Shown here: one piece after another, positions 7,186-15,993 of the stretch
How the letters are laid out: each line of letters opens with the position of its first letter
Position numbering within the stretch: position 1 is the first letter of the stretch
Assembly: GCF_030656345.1 (NCBI RefSeq)
Contig: NZ_JAUSNR010000042.1
Span: 1-64,000, forward strand
DNA length: 64,000 nucleotides
DNA from: Pseudotabrizicola sp.
Lineage (GTDB): Bacteria > Pseudomonadota > Alphaproteobacteria > Rhodobacterales > Rhodobacteraceae
Direction of reading: 5' to 3'
Made by a program: the position numbers and the translations under genes
Notes under the pieces: model-generated
The model's database searches: none
What the model saw: only the letters and a program-made list of their open reading frames with translations
What the model was told of the DNA's origin: nothing

Positions 7186-8592
7186 TCACTCCGCCGCCGC
7201 CTTGTCACGGGCAAGATCATCGCGGCGCCAGATGCCGTAGAGCAGTTTCTTGAACTCGGCCCAGGTGGCATCAAAGGTTTCGCGCCCGCGGATATAGGTG
7301 TCGCGGTTGAAGTCGCGGTAATCGGCCTCATAGATGCCGTTGACCTGTTCACCCGCCTGCCCGATCAGCGCGGTGAATTCCTGCCGCTGCGGAGCCATGG
7401 CGCGGCCCATATAGGCCTGCATGAAGGCGGCAAGCTCGGCCTGCTGGCTGCCATCATAGCGGGTGATGACGGTGCGCACCGCATCCCATTCAAAGGCCAG
7501 CTCCGGTCGGCCAAGCGCGCGGGCGGCGATATTCTCGCCCTCCTCGATGCTGGCAAAGGTGGAATGCAGCATGTCGAAGAACCGGCCGGTGGAATCGAAT
7601 TCCAGAAAGGACGCGCCAAGCGGCACCAGCAGGATATCGGCGGCGGCCAGACCGTTGATGGTCAGGTAGCCAAGGGCGGGGGGGGTGTCGAGGAAGATCA
7701 GGTCATAACGGTCAAGGATGCCACTGTCGGCCAAGGTATCCGACAGCGCATCCCACAGCTTCCAGCCCCGCGCCTGCATGCGCCAGACCGGGATCTGGAA
7801 CTCGGCCCAGTACAGGTTCAGCTGGCTGCCGATCAGGTCGATATTGGGCCAGTGGGTTTTCTGAATGATCTGATCCGGGGTGATCTTCAGGGCCTCGGTC
7901 AGGGTGGCATCGAGCGGATGGGGGGTGTCGCCACGATCGGCACGGGCGCGGTTCTCGGCCTGCAGGTGGCGGGCATAATGGCCGGCGATCAGCGGGAAAG
8001 CGGTCTGCCATTCATCGGCAACCTTGCCACCGAAGATCGAGGTCATCGAGCCTTGGGCATCCAGATCAATCACCAGCACCCGGTAGCCATCCAGCGCCGC
8101 CGACATCGCCAGATGCGCGCAGGTCGAGGTCTTGCCGACCCCGCCCTTGAAGTTGGCCACGGCCACCATCTTGGCGGGCAGACCAGCGGGGCGGTAGGGC
8201 AGGTAGTCCTTGGCCTTGGACCCTTCGGCGGCAAAGAAGGCGCGCAGGCGCAGCACCTCATCGAGGCTGAACCATTTCGCGCCGCCTTCGGTCTCCGACC
8301 GGCCCTGCGGCAGGGTGGGGTTGGCTTTCAGCACCCGGCGGAAATGGCCCTGCGCCACCGGGATCAGATAGCGGCAGATCTCCCATGTGGAAAACTGCCG
8401 CAGGGTCTTGTGCCCGGCTGCGTCCATGCCGCGTGCCGCCAGCTCGTCCCGGCCCTTGCCGGCCCGGTCTGCGATCTGTGCCAGATCCCGGGTGCTGACC
8501 GGCGCCCCCAGCGCTGACAACGCCGCATCGGGCGAGAGGTTGAAATAGGGCGGAAGATCTGGGGATGGGTCACGGCTCGATTCGCGGGCCAT
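7186..8592 (-). CDS. parA: Plasmid partition ATPase ParA
   Basis: A deviant Walker ATPase of about 468 residues with an N-terminal winged or HTH region (roughly residues 20-120), as in large type Ia ParA proteins that repress their own promoter. The Walker A box NFKGGVGKTS lies at about residue 148, followed by VIDLDAQGS (A' motif) and LIFLDTPPALG (Walker B). I chose ATG 8592 because GAGG lies upstream; ATG 8643 in the same frame would add 17 residues without a ribosome site. It is divergent from repA across the iteron region, the usual arrangement of this replication module. It acts on nucleoid DNA with ParB to segregate the replicon. Confidence 0.93.
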   Translation of the reverse strand: MARESSRDPSPDLPPYFNLSPDAALSALGAPVSTRDLAQIADRAGKGRDELAARGMDAAGHKTLRQFSTWEICRYLIPVAQGHFRRVLKANPTLPQGRSETEGGAKWFSLDEVLRLRAFFAAEGSKAKDYLPYRPAGLPAKMVAVANFKGGVGKTSTCAHLAMSAALDGYRVLVIDLDAQGSMTSIFGGKVADEWQTAFPLIAGHYARHLQAENRARADRGDTPHPLDATLTEALKITPDQIIQKTHWPNIDLIGSQLNLYWAEFQIPVWRMQARGWKLWDALSDTLADSGILDRYDLIFLDTPPALGYLTINGLAAADILLVPLGASFLEFDSTGRFFDMLHSTFASIEEGENIAARALGRPELAFEWDAVRTVITRYDGSQQAELAAFMQAYMGRAMAPQRQEFTALIGQAGEQVNGIYEADYRDFNRDTYIRGRETFDATWAEFKKLLYGIWRRDDLARDKAAAE

Positions 8593-8854
8593 AGCTGCCT
8601 CATATGCGTTGTTTTCATCAATATACACAAAAACACAGCACATGAAAGAAAAGGTGCTACCTTCTCGGGCGGTCTATATTTTCTATAGCATTATCAACAG
8701 GTTGCTTTGGGCGCATTGGGTGGCATGGCGCGTGGTCTGCGTCGCAGGTTCCCAAGGGTTTTGTTAGATATGTGTTAGTTTATTAGTTACGTGTCGACGA
8801 AGATTTTCAACCATATGATCTTAAAAGAAAAAAATGCCACATCGCTCCATGGGG

Positions 8855-8920
8855 CGACTCTGAAACCCCGATCATGCGATTCCGGAACCCCGAAGCCCCG
8901 ACTCTGAAACCCCGATCAGG
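8855..8920 (+). repeat. Three tandem 22-bp iterons
   Basis: Units at 8855-8876, 8877-8898 and 8899-8920. Units 1 and 3 share the first 20 bases exactly (CGACTCTGAAACCCCGATCA). Unit 2 is degenerate but keeps CGA-TC-G-AACCCCGA in register. The 22-bp period is two helical turns, as expected for initiator-binding sites on one DNA face. Confidence 0.8.
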
Positions 8921-8949
8921 CCAAATTTCTGCTTGGTGCTTTGCCGCGC

Positions 8950-8958
8950 TGTGGATAA
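8950..8958 (-). promoter_or_regulatory. DnaA box at the origin
   Basis: TGTGGATAA, the exact complement of the consensus TTATCCACA, lies 30 bp past the last iteron and about 105 bp before the repA start. It suggests that host DnaA helps open the origin. Confidence 0.7.
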
Positions 8959-9063
8959 GTTGGGTGTTAATGAAACCACGAAGTTTCGACAGACCCCGGA
9001 ACAGGGGTGCATGGCCGGCAGATCGAAGGATCCCAGGCGGCTGTGCAAGGCAGAGGGCAGAGC

Positions 9064-10080
9064 ATGGCGGCGGTATTGGCGGGGCAGGGCGGTTTGCTGC
9101 CTGACAGGGTGCAGGCCCGGGGCGGCGATTTTTTCATCTGTGATTTTCTGGATGCGCTGCCCAAGGATGACATGGCCAGCATGGAGCATCCGCTGTTCTC
9201 GCTCTCGACCCGGACCGATCTGCGCATCCTGTCCTACAGCCACAACGGCACCGAGATCACGGTCACGCCCTCGGTCAGGGGGCTGGCCACGCTGTTTGAC
9301 AAGGATATCCTGATCTACTGCATCAGCCAGCTGATGGCGGCGATCAATGCCGGGCGCGAGATCACGCGGCATCTGCGGCTGACCGCGCATGATCTGATGG
9401 TCGCCACCAACCGCGAGACCTCCGGTGACGGTTACGCCCGGCTGCGCGAGGCGTTCGAGCGGCTGGCGGGCACAAGGATCACCACCAACATGATGACCGG
9501 CGGGCAGGACGTCACCACCGGCTTTGGCCTCATTGAGAGCTGGCAGATCGTGCGCGCCACCAAAGGCGGGCGCATGGTGCAGGTGGCGGTCACGCTGTCG
9601 GACTGGCTGTTCCGCGCGGTGATGTCGAAATCGGTGCTGACGCTGAGCCGGGATTATTTCCGCCTGCGCAAACCGCTGGAGCGGAGGGTGTATGAGCTGG
9701 CGCGCAAGCATTGCGGGCGGCAGGCCGAATGGCACATCAGCCTGGAAGTGCTGGCGCGCAAATCCGGCTCGGCCAGCCCGCTCCGGGTGTTTCGCAAGAT
9801 GATGCGCGACATGATCACGGCCGATCAGCTGCCGGATTATCACCTGTCGGAAGAGCCGGGCGATATCATTGCGGTGCGGCGGCGCGATGTGGTGGTGCTG
9901 CCGGGGCAGACAGGACCTGCGCTGAAACCCGCCACGCTCGAGTCCGCCCGCGCCATGATGCCGGGCTGGGACATCTATGCGCTGGAGGCGGACTGGCGCG
10001 AGATCTGGCACCGATCAGGCCGGCCAAAGCTGCGCAGCCCGGATGCGGCCTTTCTGGGCTGGCTGAAAAAGCGCGGCTGA
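9064..10080 (+). CDS. repA: Replication initiator protein RepA (RPA family)
   Basis: A 338-residue initiator of the RPA (replication initiator protein A) family found on alphaproteobacterial plasmids. Recognisable segments are DFFICDFLDALPKDD and MASMEHPLFSLS near the N-terminus, then HLRLTAHDLMVATNR and ERRVYELARKHCG, which give the typical winged-helix layout, with WREIW and GWLKKRG at the C-terminus. ATG 9064 has an AGAGGGCAG ribosome site; a GTG at 9007 is in frame but poorer. It should bind the iterons just upstream and start replication. With the divergent parAB it forms a complete RepA-type module, which supports calling the window extrachromosomal. Confidence 0.9.
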   Translation: MAAVLAGQGGLLPDRVQARGGDFFICDFLDALPKDDMASMEHPLFSLSTRTDLRILSYSHNGTEITVTPSVRGLATLFDKDILIYCISQLMAAINAGREITRHLRLTAHDLMVATNRETSGDGYARLREAFERLAGTRITTNMMTGGQDVTTGFGLIESWQIVRATKGGRMVQVAVTLSDWLFRAVMSKSVLTLSRDYFRLRKPLERRVYELARKHCGRQAEWHISLEVLARKSGSASPLRVFRKMMRDMITADQLPDYHLSEEPGDIIAVRRRDVVVLPGQTGPALKPATLESARAMMPGWDIYALEADWREIWHRSGRPKLRSPDAAFLGWLKKRG

Positions 10081-10218
10081 TGGCCTGTCTGCGCGGGCTT
10101 TGCCGCTGCGCTGCGGTTGCCCCGGGGCCAGCCAGCAAAAGACGTTTTGCCCCTCCCGCTTTTCCCTCTCCGGACCGGTCTGAGGGATTCGGTGGTTGCG
10201 CGGTCTGGCCGCCCCGTC

Positions 10219-10254
10219 TTTGTTAATGTTTTTATTAATGTTTTTGTTAACGGT
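10219..10254 (+). repeat. Three tandem 12-bp repeats with TTAA cores
   Basis: TTTGTTAATGTT, TTTATTAATGTT and TTTGTTAACGGT follow each other without gaps. Each has a TTAA core at the same position, giving a 12-bp phase. The block lies 9 bp before a TGGAAACAAT site. It could be an operator array or an easily melted promoter segment. Confidence 0.6.
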
Positions 10255-10262
10255 TGGCCAAA

Positions 10263-10272
10263 TGGAAACAAT
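10263..10272 (+). promoter_or_regulatory. TGGAAACAAT motif, site 2
   Basis: Exact copy, extended to TGGAAACAATAACGGG, about 160 bp upstream of the VPLPA-CTERM gene at 10432. Confidence 0.55.
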
Positions 10273-10431
10273 AACGGGGGTGCCGCGACAGCATAGTGCT
10301 TATTGGCTGGGCACAAGTGCGAAAGTTACGTGAAATAAGGCGTGAATGCTGCGATTTCCGATTTGGAAACTTGCGTATGGATGCCGTCGTGATAACTGGA
10401 ATGAAAGAACGTCAACCCTCGAGGTATAGTT

Positions 10432-11052
10432 ATGAAAAAGTTCCTTCTTTCCTGCGTTGCCGCGGCAAGCATTTCGGGTGCCGCGCATGCAGCGACCTAC
10501 TCGGTTGATGTGACCGCAACGCCGTTCCGTGTTCCCGGTATGGATGGTCTGCAAACCCGCGCTGTTGTTCTGTCTCCTTCGGGACCGCAGACCTTCAACG
10601 GCGCGACCTACAGCTTTGACCTGACCAACGCAGGCGACAGCGTTTCGATGAATGTCTACGGTCTGGTGCATTACGACGGGCCGCTTGACCCTGATGATCT
10701 GATCCCGCGCCCAAGCACCGCCACCTTTGACTTTGGCGGCGCAATCGGCAGCCTCACCATCCTTGGCACAAGCTTTGGTGTTGCCGGAGCACCGGCAAGC
10801 GCCCTGGCGACCTTCATCAGTGGCATCATCAGCATTGCCCCCGGGCTCGGCATCAAGATCACCCTTGCGGATACCGTGTTCGGCACTGATGGCACGTCCT
10901 TCGTCCAGGGCCGTGCGGGTATTGGTTTTGTGAATGCAACGTTTGAGCTGGTGGCTGTCCCGGTTCCGGGCGCGCTTCCGCTGAGCCTGACCGCGCTTGG
11001 CCTGATGGGCTTTGTGGCGCAGCGCCGCAAGTCGCGCAAAACTGCTGCCTGA
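10432..11052 (+). CDS. Secreted protein with VPLPA-CTERM-like sorting tail
   Basis: A 206-residue exported protein. Residues 1-22 form a Sec signal (MKKFLLSCVAAAS, AHAA cleavage). The C-terminus has VPVPGALPLSL, a hydrophobic helix (ALGLMGFVA) and a basic tail (QRRKSRK), the three-part exosortase signal of the VPLPA-CTERM class seen in Rhodobacterales. It is therefore a predicted substrate of the exosortase at 34294, which should remove the tail and anchor or release the protein. GAGG lies 8 bases before the start, and a strong terminator follows. The central part is beta-rich with no recognised domain. Confidence 0.8.
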   Translation: MKKFLLSCVAAASISGAAHAATYSVDVTATPFRVPGMDGLQTRAVVLSPSGPQTFNGATYSFDLTNAGDSVSMNVYGLVHYDGPLDPDDLIPRPSTATFDFGGAIGSLTILGTSFGVAGAPASALATFISGIISIAPGLGIKITLADTVFGTDGTSFVQGRAGIGFVNATFELVAVPVPGALPLSLTALGLMGFVAQRRKSRKTAA

Positions 11053-11073
11053 GGTTTCAGGTCTGCCCGCGTA

Positions 11074-11103
11074 AAAAGGCCCGGCATCACGCCCGGGCCT
11101 TTT
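11074..11103 (+). terminator. Rho-independent terminator (bidirectional)
   Basis: AAAAGGCCCGG (11074-11084) pairs with CCGGGCCTTTT (11093-11103), loop CATCACGC. A T-rich tail follows on the plus strand, and A residues precede it, so it can also stop the minus-strand glycosyltransferase ending at 11122. Confidence 0.85.
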
Positions 11104-11121
11104 GTATTTTCTGGTGTCGGG

Positions 11122-12165
11122 TCAGAAGGCGCGCTTTTGCGCCTCGGGCGACAGTCGCGCCCGCACGCGGGCAGAGGGCGGCAGGCCAAGACTGGCGGCC
11201 AACACGGTCCACCCCTCAACAGGATAGCCCTTGAGCAGCAACTGCCCCGCTTTGGCGACGGAATACAGCAAGGCCGTCGGCACCCCGGCCGGAAAATGCC
11301 GCCCCATAAACCGCAACCGCCCGCGATGCTTGAAGTAAAGCGAAAACGGGCTGGCCGGGCGCCAGGGTGTCGGCGATCCGATCGACGTTCCGGCGCGGTG
11401 ATAGACCACGCCGCCCGGGCAATAGGCCAGAGGCAAAGCCCCCCGGCGCAAGGCCCAGTCCACCTCTTCGTAATACAGAAAATAGTCTTCCGGCATCGGC
11501 CCCGCGGTCGCGATAAAGTCGCGGGAGGCAACCATGCTGGCACCGGTGATGAAGGCCATGTCTGAAGGATCAGGCTCTGGTGCGCCCGGATGGGGCCCTC
11601 TCACGTTGAGATTGCCGGTCACGCCGGTCCAGCGGTTCAGGGTTCCGCCATCAATCTGGATCTGATCGGGCGTGTCAAAATAGACCACCCGCCCGCCCAT
11701 CAGCGCAAAACCCGCCTCCGGTCCCTGCGCCAGGGCAAAGGCCCGCGCGGTGTCCGGCGGCACCATACTGTCCGGATTGAGAATCCAGAAACGGTCGACC
11801 TCAGGGTCCTCTGCCAGCACGGCAAGGGCCGCATTGACCCCGGCGGCAAATCCGCCGTTCACGCCGGTCTCCACCAGCCGGATCCGGTGGGGCAGCCCGG
11901 GGCTGGCGGTGCCATCCAGGGGCAGGGAAGCGGTGCGCGCGGCAGGGGTGAAGGCAAAGGGGCAGTTTTCCGGCATCAGATAGGCGTGCCGCCCCGCCGC
12001 CCAGTCCTGCAGGAGCGTGACGGTATCGTCGCCTGACGCATTGTCGGCAATGACGATCCGCAATGCGACCCCGGTGGAGGCCAACAGGCTTTCCAGACAG
12101 TCCAGTATGACATCGGCGGAATTGAAGGTGCAGATCGCCACACCAAGGCAGGGAGTATCAGCCAT
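11122..12165 (-). CDS. GT2-family glycosyltransferase (rhamnosyltransferase-like)
   Basis: A 347-residue GT-A glycosyltransferase. The N-terminal VAICTFNSADVILDCLESL and IVIADNASGDDT are the nucleotide-sugar site, NGGFAAGVNAAL follows, and ILNPDSMV is the DXD-equivalent. ITGASMV and YFLYYEEVDWALR are the acceptor and catalytic-base regions of the WbbL-like GT2 group, which often moves rhamnose. It acts at the cytoplasmic face on the lipid-linked repeat unit. It is the last gene of a minus-strand EPS unit that starts near 18113 (Wzx, acyltransferase, beta-helix protein, Wzy). The sugar is inferred only from family resemblance. Confidence 0.87.
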   Translation of the reverse strand: MADTPCLGVAICTFNSADVILDCLESLLASTGVALRIVIADNASGDDTVTLLQDWAAGRHAYLMPENCPFAFTPAARTASLPLDGTASPGLPHRIRLVETGVNGGFAAGVNAALAVLAEDPEVDRFWILNPDSMVPPDTARAFALAQGPEAGFALMGGRVVYFDTPDQIQIDGGTLNRWTGVTGNLNVRGPHPGAPEPDPSDMAFITGASMVASRDFIATAGPMPEDYFLYYEEVDWALRRGALPLAYCPGGVVYHRAGTSIGSPTPWRPASPFSLYFKHRGRLRFMGRHFPAGVPTALLYSVAKAGQLLLKGYPVEGWTVLAASLGLPPSARVRARLSPEAQKRAF

Positions 12166-12185
12166 GTGAAATCCAGTGTTGTTGA

Positions 12186-13586
12186 CTAGGCAGGGTGTGG
12201 CACGTCTCTTCGGTTCCGCTTGTCAAAACGGGTATAGGGCGACGCCAGGGCTTTCGGGTCTGCCGTGTCGTTGGAGCCGAGTGTTGCACCATCTTCGGAT
12301 CTCTTGAGCGGGCTGGCTGTCATCAGCCAGACACCGGCACCGAAGATGAAGAACACAAACGAGAATATATTCGACCAGACATAGACCGTGGTAAGGGTAA
12401 AGGACAGGCCAAGCATGGTGAAAATCCAGGTCCGCTGGATGTTGATCAGCGCCTGATCACCGTCGAAACGGCGGCGCATGACATGAAAAATCACCAGGAT
12501 CATACCCAGGCTGAGGAAAATCAACCCGGGCACGCCATATCTGATGGCGGTCACCAGCCAGAAGTTGTCCATGCTGCCGGAATACATGTACACGGGGCGG
12601 ACCCAGTCGTTCAGGCCGATCCCGAACCAGACTGCGGCCGGGATGTTCTCTGCTGCGTCGCCGAGGATATTCTTGACACCCCATTCAAAGATGATCCCGC
12701 GCCAATAGGCGTTGTGGGCGGAGAACGTCGCATAGCTCATGAAGACCCGGATCGGTGAGCGGTTTGAGAAAATATCTATGACCGCATAGGCAAGCACGAA
12801 CAGCCCGACCAGCAGCCACCACCGCCAGCGGATCCGCGCAAAGGTTGCCGCCCAGCCGATCAGGGCAATCTGCAGCAGGACCGCCAGCAGGGCACCGCTT
12901 GACAGGGCGAGAAATCCACACAGCATGATGCCAAAACTGCTGATCATCCTGCGGGGGAACGAGAACACATCCTTCAGCGCCACAAAACACATCGAGAAGA
13001 CGACAGAACAGAACAGCCCGTAATGGATCGGGTGGGCAAAGACCAGTTGAACCCTTTCCAGACCCATACGCTGCTCAGCATATACAACCGCCACCGATGT
13101 CAGTCCCGGGATGCTGCGGATGGTTTCAACAATCAGCGGCCGCCCGGTCATGGTCTCGTGCAGGGCAAAGGGCAGAGACACCAGCACCAGCAAGACCAGC
13201 CAGCGGCACAGCGCCAGAAAGCTTGCCCGATCCCGGATGTAGCATCGGCCCATCAGATAGCCGCCGATGAACTCAACGCCAACAGAGCCGCTTTGCGTAA
13301 TGACCTGCGCCGGTGTCGTGACCGCAAGTGCGAGAATCATCCAGATCAGATGCGCCAGAAACAGCCCGTCGGTCGGGATGAGTTTCCCGAACCGGCCCGC
13401 AAACAGGCCGACAAGCATCGGAAGGACCATGATCAGCAGGACTATGCGGACCAGTGTCATGACGATGGGGCCCAGGTTGAACACAACTGGAAAGACAACA
13501 GCCAGCAGATAGAGGATGACCGGCAGGGGAAGACTGGCCCGCGCGACCGGCACCTGCGTGGCTTCAATTCCCAGTCGAAGTACCAT
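12186..13586 (-). CDS. O-antigen/EPS polymerase-like membrane protein (Wzy/WaaL type)
   Basis: An integral membrane protein of about 466 residues with ten or more hydrophobic segments, starting with LPVILYLLAVVFPVVF. A large loop lies between about residues 280 and 360 and contains AHNAYWRGIIFEWG, a histidine-bearing segment typical of the Wzy/O-antigen ligase superfamily. It would polymerise repeat units in the periplasm. ATG 13586 has AAGG upstream; TTG 13595 is a possible earlier start. It overlaps the end of the beta-helix gene upstream, which shows tight co-transcription. Polymerase versus ligase cannot be separated by eye. Confidence 0.82.
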   Translation of the reverse strand: MVLRLGIEATQVPVARASLPLPVILYLLAVVFPVVFNLGPIVMTLVRIVLLIMVLPMLVGLFAGRFGKLIPTDGLFLAHLIWMILALAVTTPAQVITQSGSVGVEFIGGYLMGRCYIRDRASFLALCRWLVLLVLVSLPFALHETMTGRPLIVETIRSIPGLTSVAVVYAEQRMGLERVQLVFAHPIHYGLFCSVVFSMCFVALKDVFSFPRRMISSFGIMLCGFLALSSGALLAVLLQIALIGWAATFARIRWRWWLLVGLFVLAYAVIDIFSNRSPIRVFMSYATFSAHNAYWRGIIFEWGVKNILGDAAENIPAAVWFGIGLNDWVRPVYMYSGSMDNFWLVTAIRYGVPGLIFLSLGMILVIFHVMRRRFDGDQALINIQRTWIFTMLGLSFTLTTVYVWSNIFSFVFFIFGAGVWLMTASPLKRSEDGATLGSNDTADPKALASPYTRFDKRNRRDVPHPA

Positions 13587-15696
13587 CTTTTCCAACCTTC
13601 AGAACCAAGTGCGCCATTTCTCCCTGAAAGCTGTTGCGGTTCTCAAAAGCAAACCCCAACGAAAGCCCCCAGTATTCAAGGGGGCGGATCTGCCCGGAGG
13701 ATCGTCCCTGTGCTGCAACCTTGCCGTCCACCAGCACGCGCAGCATCTGGTCAGCATCCGAATAGTCGATGGTCAGATCCACCCAGTCTCCGGTCAGAAT
13801 GGGAATTGGCGGGGTGCTGACCTTCAGAAGGCGCGCGGTTTCGGTGGTGAACTCCACATCAACGGTGCCGCGCCCGCTGATCGTGACGATCAGTGTCTTG
13901 TGCAGATGAAGGACGACACCTGCCGCCTTGTAGCCGCCATCCGTGCGCAGACGCGTCTGCAGGCTGAAGCTGCGTGCGCCGAAAAACGGGGTCAGGCTTT
14001 CGCGCGGCACTGTGATCAGGGCATTCCCGCCACCGAGCTTCAGGCTGCCGGCCTGAACCGGAATATCCAGCACACTTGGGTTTTCTTCCACGAAGGAGGT
14101 GATGGTTCCGGCCCGCGGATCATATTCGATCACCTCCGGCCGGCGCGGCGTGACCCGGGCCGAACTGGTCTGCACCTGACCGTCAGCAAGCGTCAGCGTC
14201 AATGCGACGTTGAACAGGCCCGGCTTGTCGAAGGTATGGCTGACAGTGATGCCTTCGGCATGGCTCCCGTCACCAAAGTCCCAGACCGCCCGGGTGCCAG
14301 TCAGGTCCAGGCCGGTTTTGGCGCTGCCTTCGGCAATGTCGAAGGTAAACCGGTTGGGGCGGTCAGGGTCGGGCAAGGTGCGGACGGCGGGCCCCAGACC
14401 GGAGAGATCCAGTTCGGGCAAAACAGCAGTTGAGGCATTGTCAAGCAATGCCGCCCCAAGCCCCGACCCGGCCAATGCGCCGCCCGGCAGATGGCGGAAC
14501 GATCCGATGTCACGCGGATCGCCGTTGATCGGGGCCATGAACAGGGCATTGTAATGATTGGGTTGGTTTGCAAAACGGTCCTGAACCTCGGCATTGTTCC
14601 GGACGGTCCAGTCGGACTGCCGCTCATGGCCGCTGATCTTGTGCAGCACGTTGTTTTCGATCCGCACGTTGCGCGAGGTGCCGGCGACGCGCACCTGCGG
14701 GGTCCAGAGGCTGACATTCTGCCGTCTGCCGTCAGAGCGCGCGTTGTGCAGCACGCTGTTGTTGCGGATGATCAGCCCGTCGGTTTCGCCGACCGTAATC
14801 CCATGCATATGGGCGTTGATGATGACATTGCCCTCGATGGTGATGTTGCGGTAATACATTTCCGCTCCGGCCCGGCCGGTATCCACCTCTTCATTGCGCA
14901 TGAAGATCGACTGCGTATACCCGCCCAGGCCTGAATTCAGCACGTTGTTGCGGATTGTGATGTCGCGGTTGGGACGTTCGGTCTTTGTGGTCCAGAACTG
15001 GATCATGTCGGCGTGATCATCGGAATCGAGGGCGCGCGTGAAATCGCGGACCAGGTTTTCCTCGATCAGGACCTGTTCGACCTGGGAAAAGTTCATCCCG
15101 TCCATGCGCATGGAATGAATGTCGTTGCGCACCACCGCCATGCCGACCGTGTCATGCACCACAAGCCCGCGATAAAAATCCCGGATATCGTTCCCTTCCA
15201 GCCGGATGTCTGCAGAGCTGCGGACCCCGATCCCGAAACCCGTGGGATAAGCGGCGTTCCCGGGGCTGTCGTCGGGCGCGCTGTCGCCGTCAAACAGGCT
15301 GTTGCGGATGGTCAGCCCGCGGGAGGACAAGAGCCGGAACGGCCGTATATTGTGCTTGTCCCCGGCGCTGTAGCGATAGTCGAAGACCAACCCGTCCAGC
15401 ACCAGATACGTCATCTCGTGCAGAGTGAGTTCGGAGAACCGGGCCGGATTGGCCGGATCGGCCGATCTTACAGTTACCGGCAGTCCGGGCTCTCCCCCCG
15501 CTCGTCTGACCGTCAACGCGCCATAATCGCCGCCCCGGAGTTCCAGAACATCCCCTGGTCTTGCGGCTGTGATCGCCTCGGCCAGATTGTCCCCCGGTGC
15601 AAGCCGCACGGTGGTTTGCGCCGATGCCACAGTTAGCAGGCCCAGGCCAAACAGAAGGGCCAGTGTCCCGATGAATTTTCTGCCAGCGCTCAACAT
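13564..15696 (-). CDS. Exported parallel beta-helix/PKD polysaccharide-modifying protein
   Basis: About 710 residues. A Sec signal (GTLALLFGLGLLTVASAQ) is followed by a right-handed parallel beta-helix at roughly residues 25-400, with repeated IRNN and IENN turns and the motif DSDDHADMIQFW. A PKD domain follows (WDFGDGSHAEG, then VSHTF), and then a LamG-like C-terminal domain. Beta-helix folds with acidic clusters are shared by alginate-type epimerases and polysaccharide lyases, so it probably trims or epimerises the EPS in the periplasm. GGAGG precedes ATG 15696. A closely related protein without a signal lies at 42321-45020. Lyase versus epimerase is open. Confidence 0.8.
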   Translation of the reverse strand: MLSAGRKFIGTLALLFGLGLLTVASAQTTVRLAPGDNLAEAITAARPGDVLELRGGDYGALTVRRAGGEPGLPVTVRSADPANPARFSELTLHEMTYLVLDGLVFDYRYSAGDKHNIRPFRLLSSRGLTIRNSLFDGDSAPDDSPGNAAYPTGFGIGVRSSADIRLEGNDIRDFYRGLVVHDTVGMAVVRNDIHSMRMDGMNFSQVEQVLIEENLVRDFTRALDSDDHADMIQFWTTKTERPNRDITIRNNVLNSGLGGYTQSIFMRNEEVDTGRAGAEMYYRNITIEGNVIINAHMHGITVGETDGLIIRNNSVLHNARSDGRRQNVSLWTPQVRVAGTSRNVRIENNVLHKISGHERQSDWTVRNNAEVQDRFANQPNHYNALFMAPINGDPRDIGSFRHLPGGALAGSGLGAALLDNASTAVLPELDLSGLGPAVRTLPDPDRPNRFTFDIAEGSAKTGLDLTGTRAVWDFGDGSHAEGITVSHTFDKPGLFNVALTLTLADGQVQTSSARVTPRRPEVIEYDPRAGTITSFVEENPSVLDIPVQAGSLKLGGGNALITVPRESLTPFFGARSFSLQTRLRTDGGYKAAGVVLHLHKTLIVTISGRGTVDVEFTTETARLLKVSTPPIPILTGDWVDLTIDYSDADQMLRVLVDGKVAAQGRSSGQIRPLEYWGLSLGFAFENRNSFQGEMAHLVLKVGKDGTSTGN

Positions 15697-15993
15697 TCCG
15701 CTGTCCTCCACATCTGCCCGCGAGTCAGAGCGCTTTCCAAAACCCGGATAACCTGTCTGATCGTTGACTTGCAGATCGTGTCTGCCAAGTCAATTTTTCC
15801 CGACCCGTCAGATGCCGCCAGTCTTGCAAATGAGTGTTACTCCGCCGCCCCGGGTCCGTTGTTGCCGCAGCTTGCTGAGATGCTGTGCAGGCCGCTCATC
15901 CACATGCGTCGGCTGTGTGCGCAAAGGGCCGGGCTTGCGGCAGACGGAGTGCACTCTGATCCGGTTGTGTCGGTGGGGGTATTGTGGGGGGTA

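Larger units (their letters stand above)
8593..9063. other. Putative origin region (oriV) between parA and repA
   Basis: Gene-free gap between divergent parA and repA. It starts with an AT-rich stretch (about 8640-8835, with TATATTTTCTATAG and AAAAGAAAAAAA), continues with three 22-bp iterons at 8855-8920, then a DnaA box at 8950-8958, and ends with a small ACCCC/GGGGT dyad at 8993-9008 before the repA start. AT-rich DNA, iterons and a DnaA box next to a replicase are the standard parts of an iteron-controlled origin. Confidence 0.75.
10081..10431. other. Intergenic region after repA
   Basis: No gene is seen. The region holds three 12-bp AT-rich repeats at 10219-10254, a TGGAAACAAT site at 10263-10272 and the ribosome site of the next gene. 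It probably contains the promoter for the VPLPA-CTERM protein at 10432. Confidence 0.6.

Noticed and set aside
6694..8517. 607-aa open frame on the plus strand
   Set aside because: It is antisense to parA and parB and includes the parS-like palindrome; the minus-strand genes are clear family members.
8872..10011. 379-aa minus-strand frame over repA
   Set aside because: Shadow of the RPA initiator, His/Arg/Gln-rich with no motif, and it would run into the iterons.
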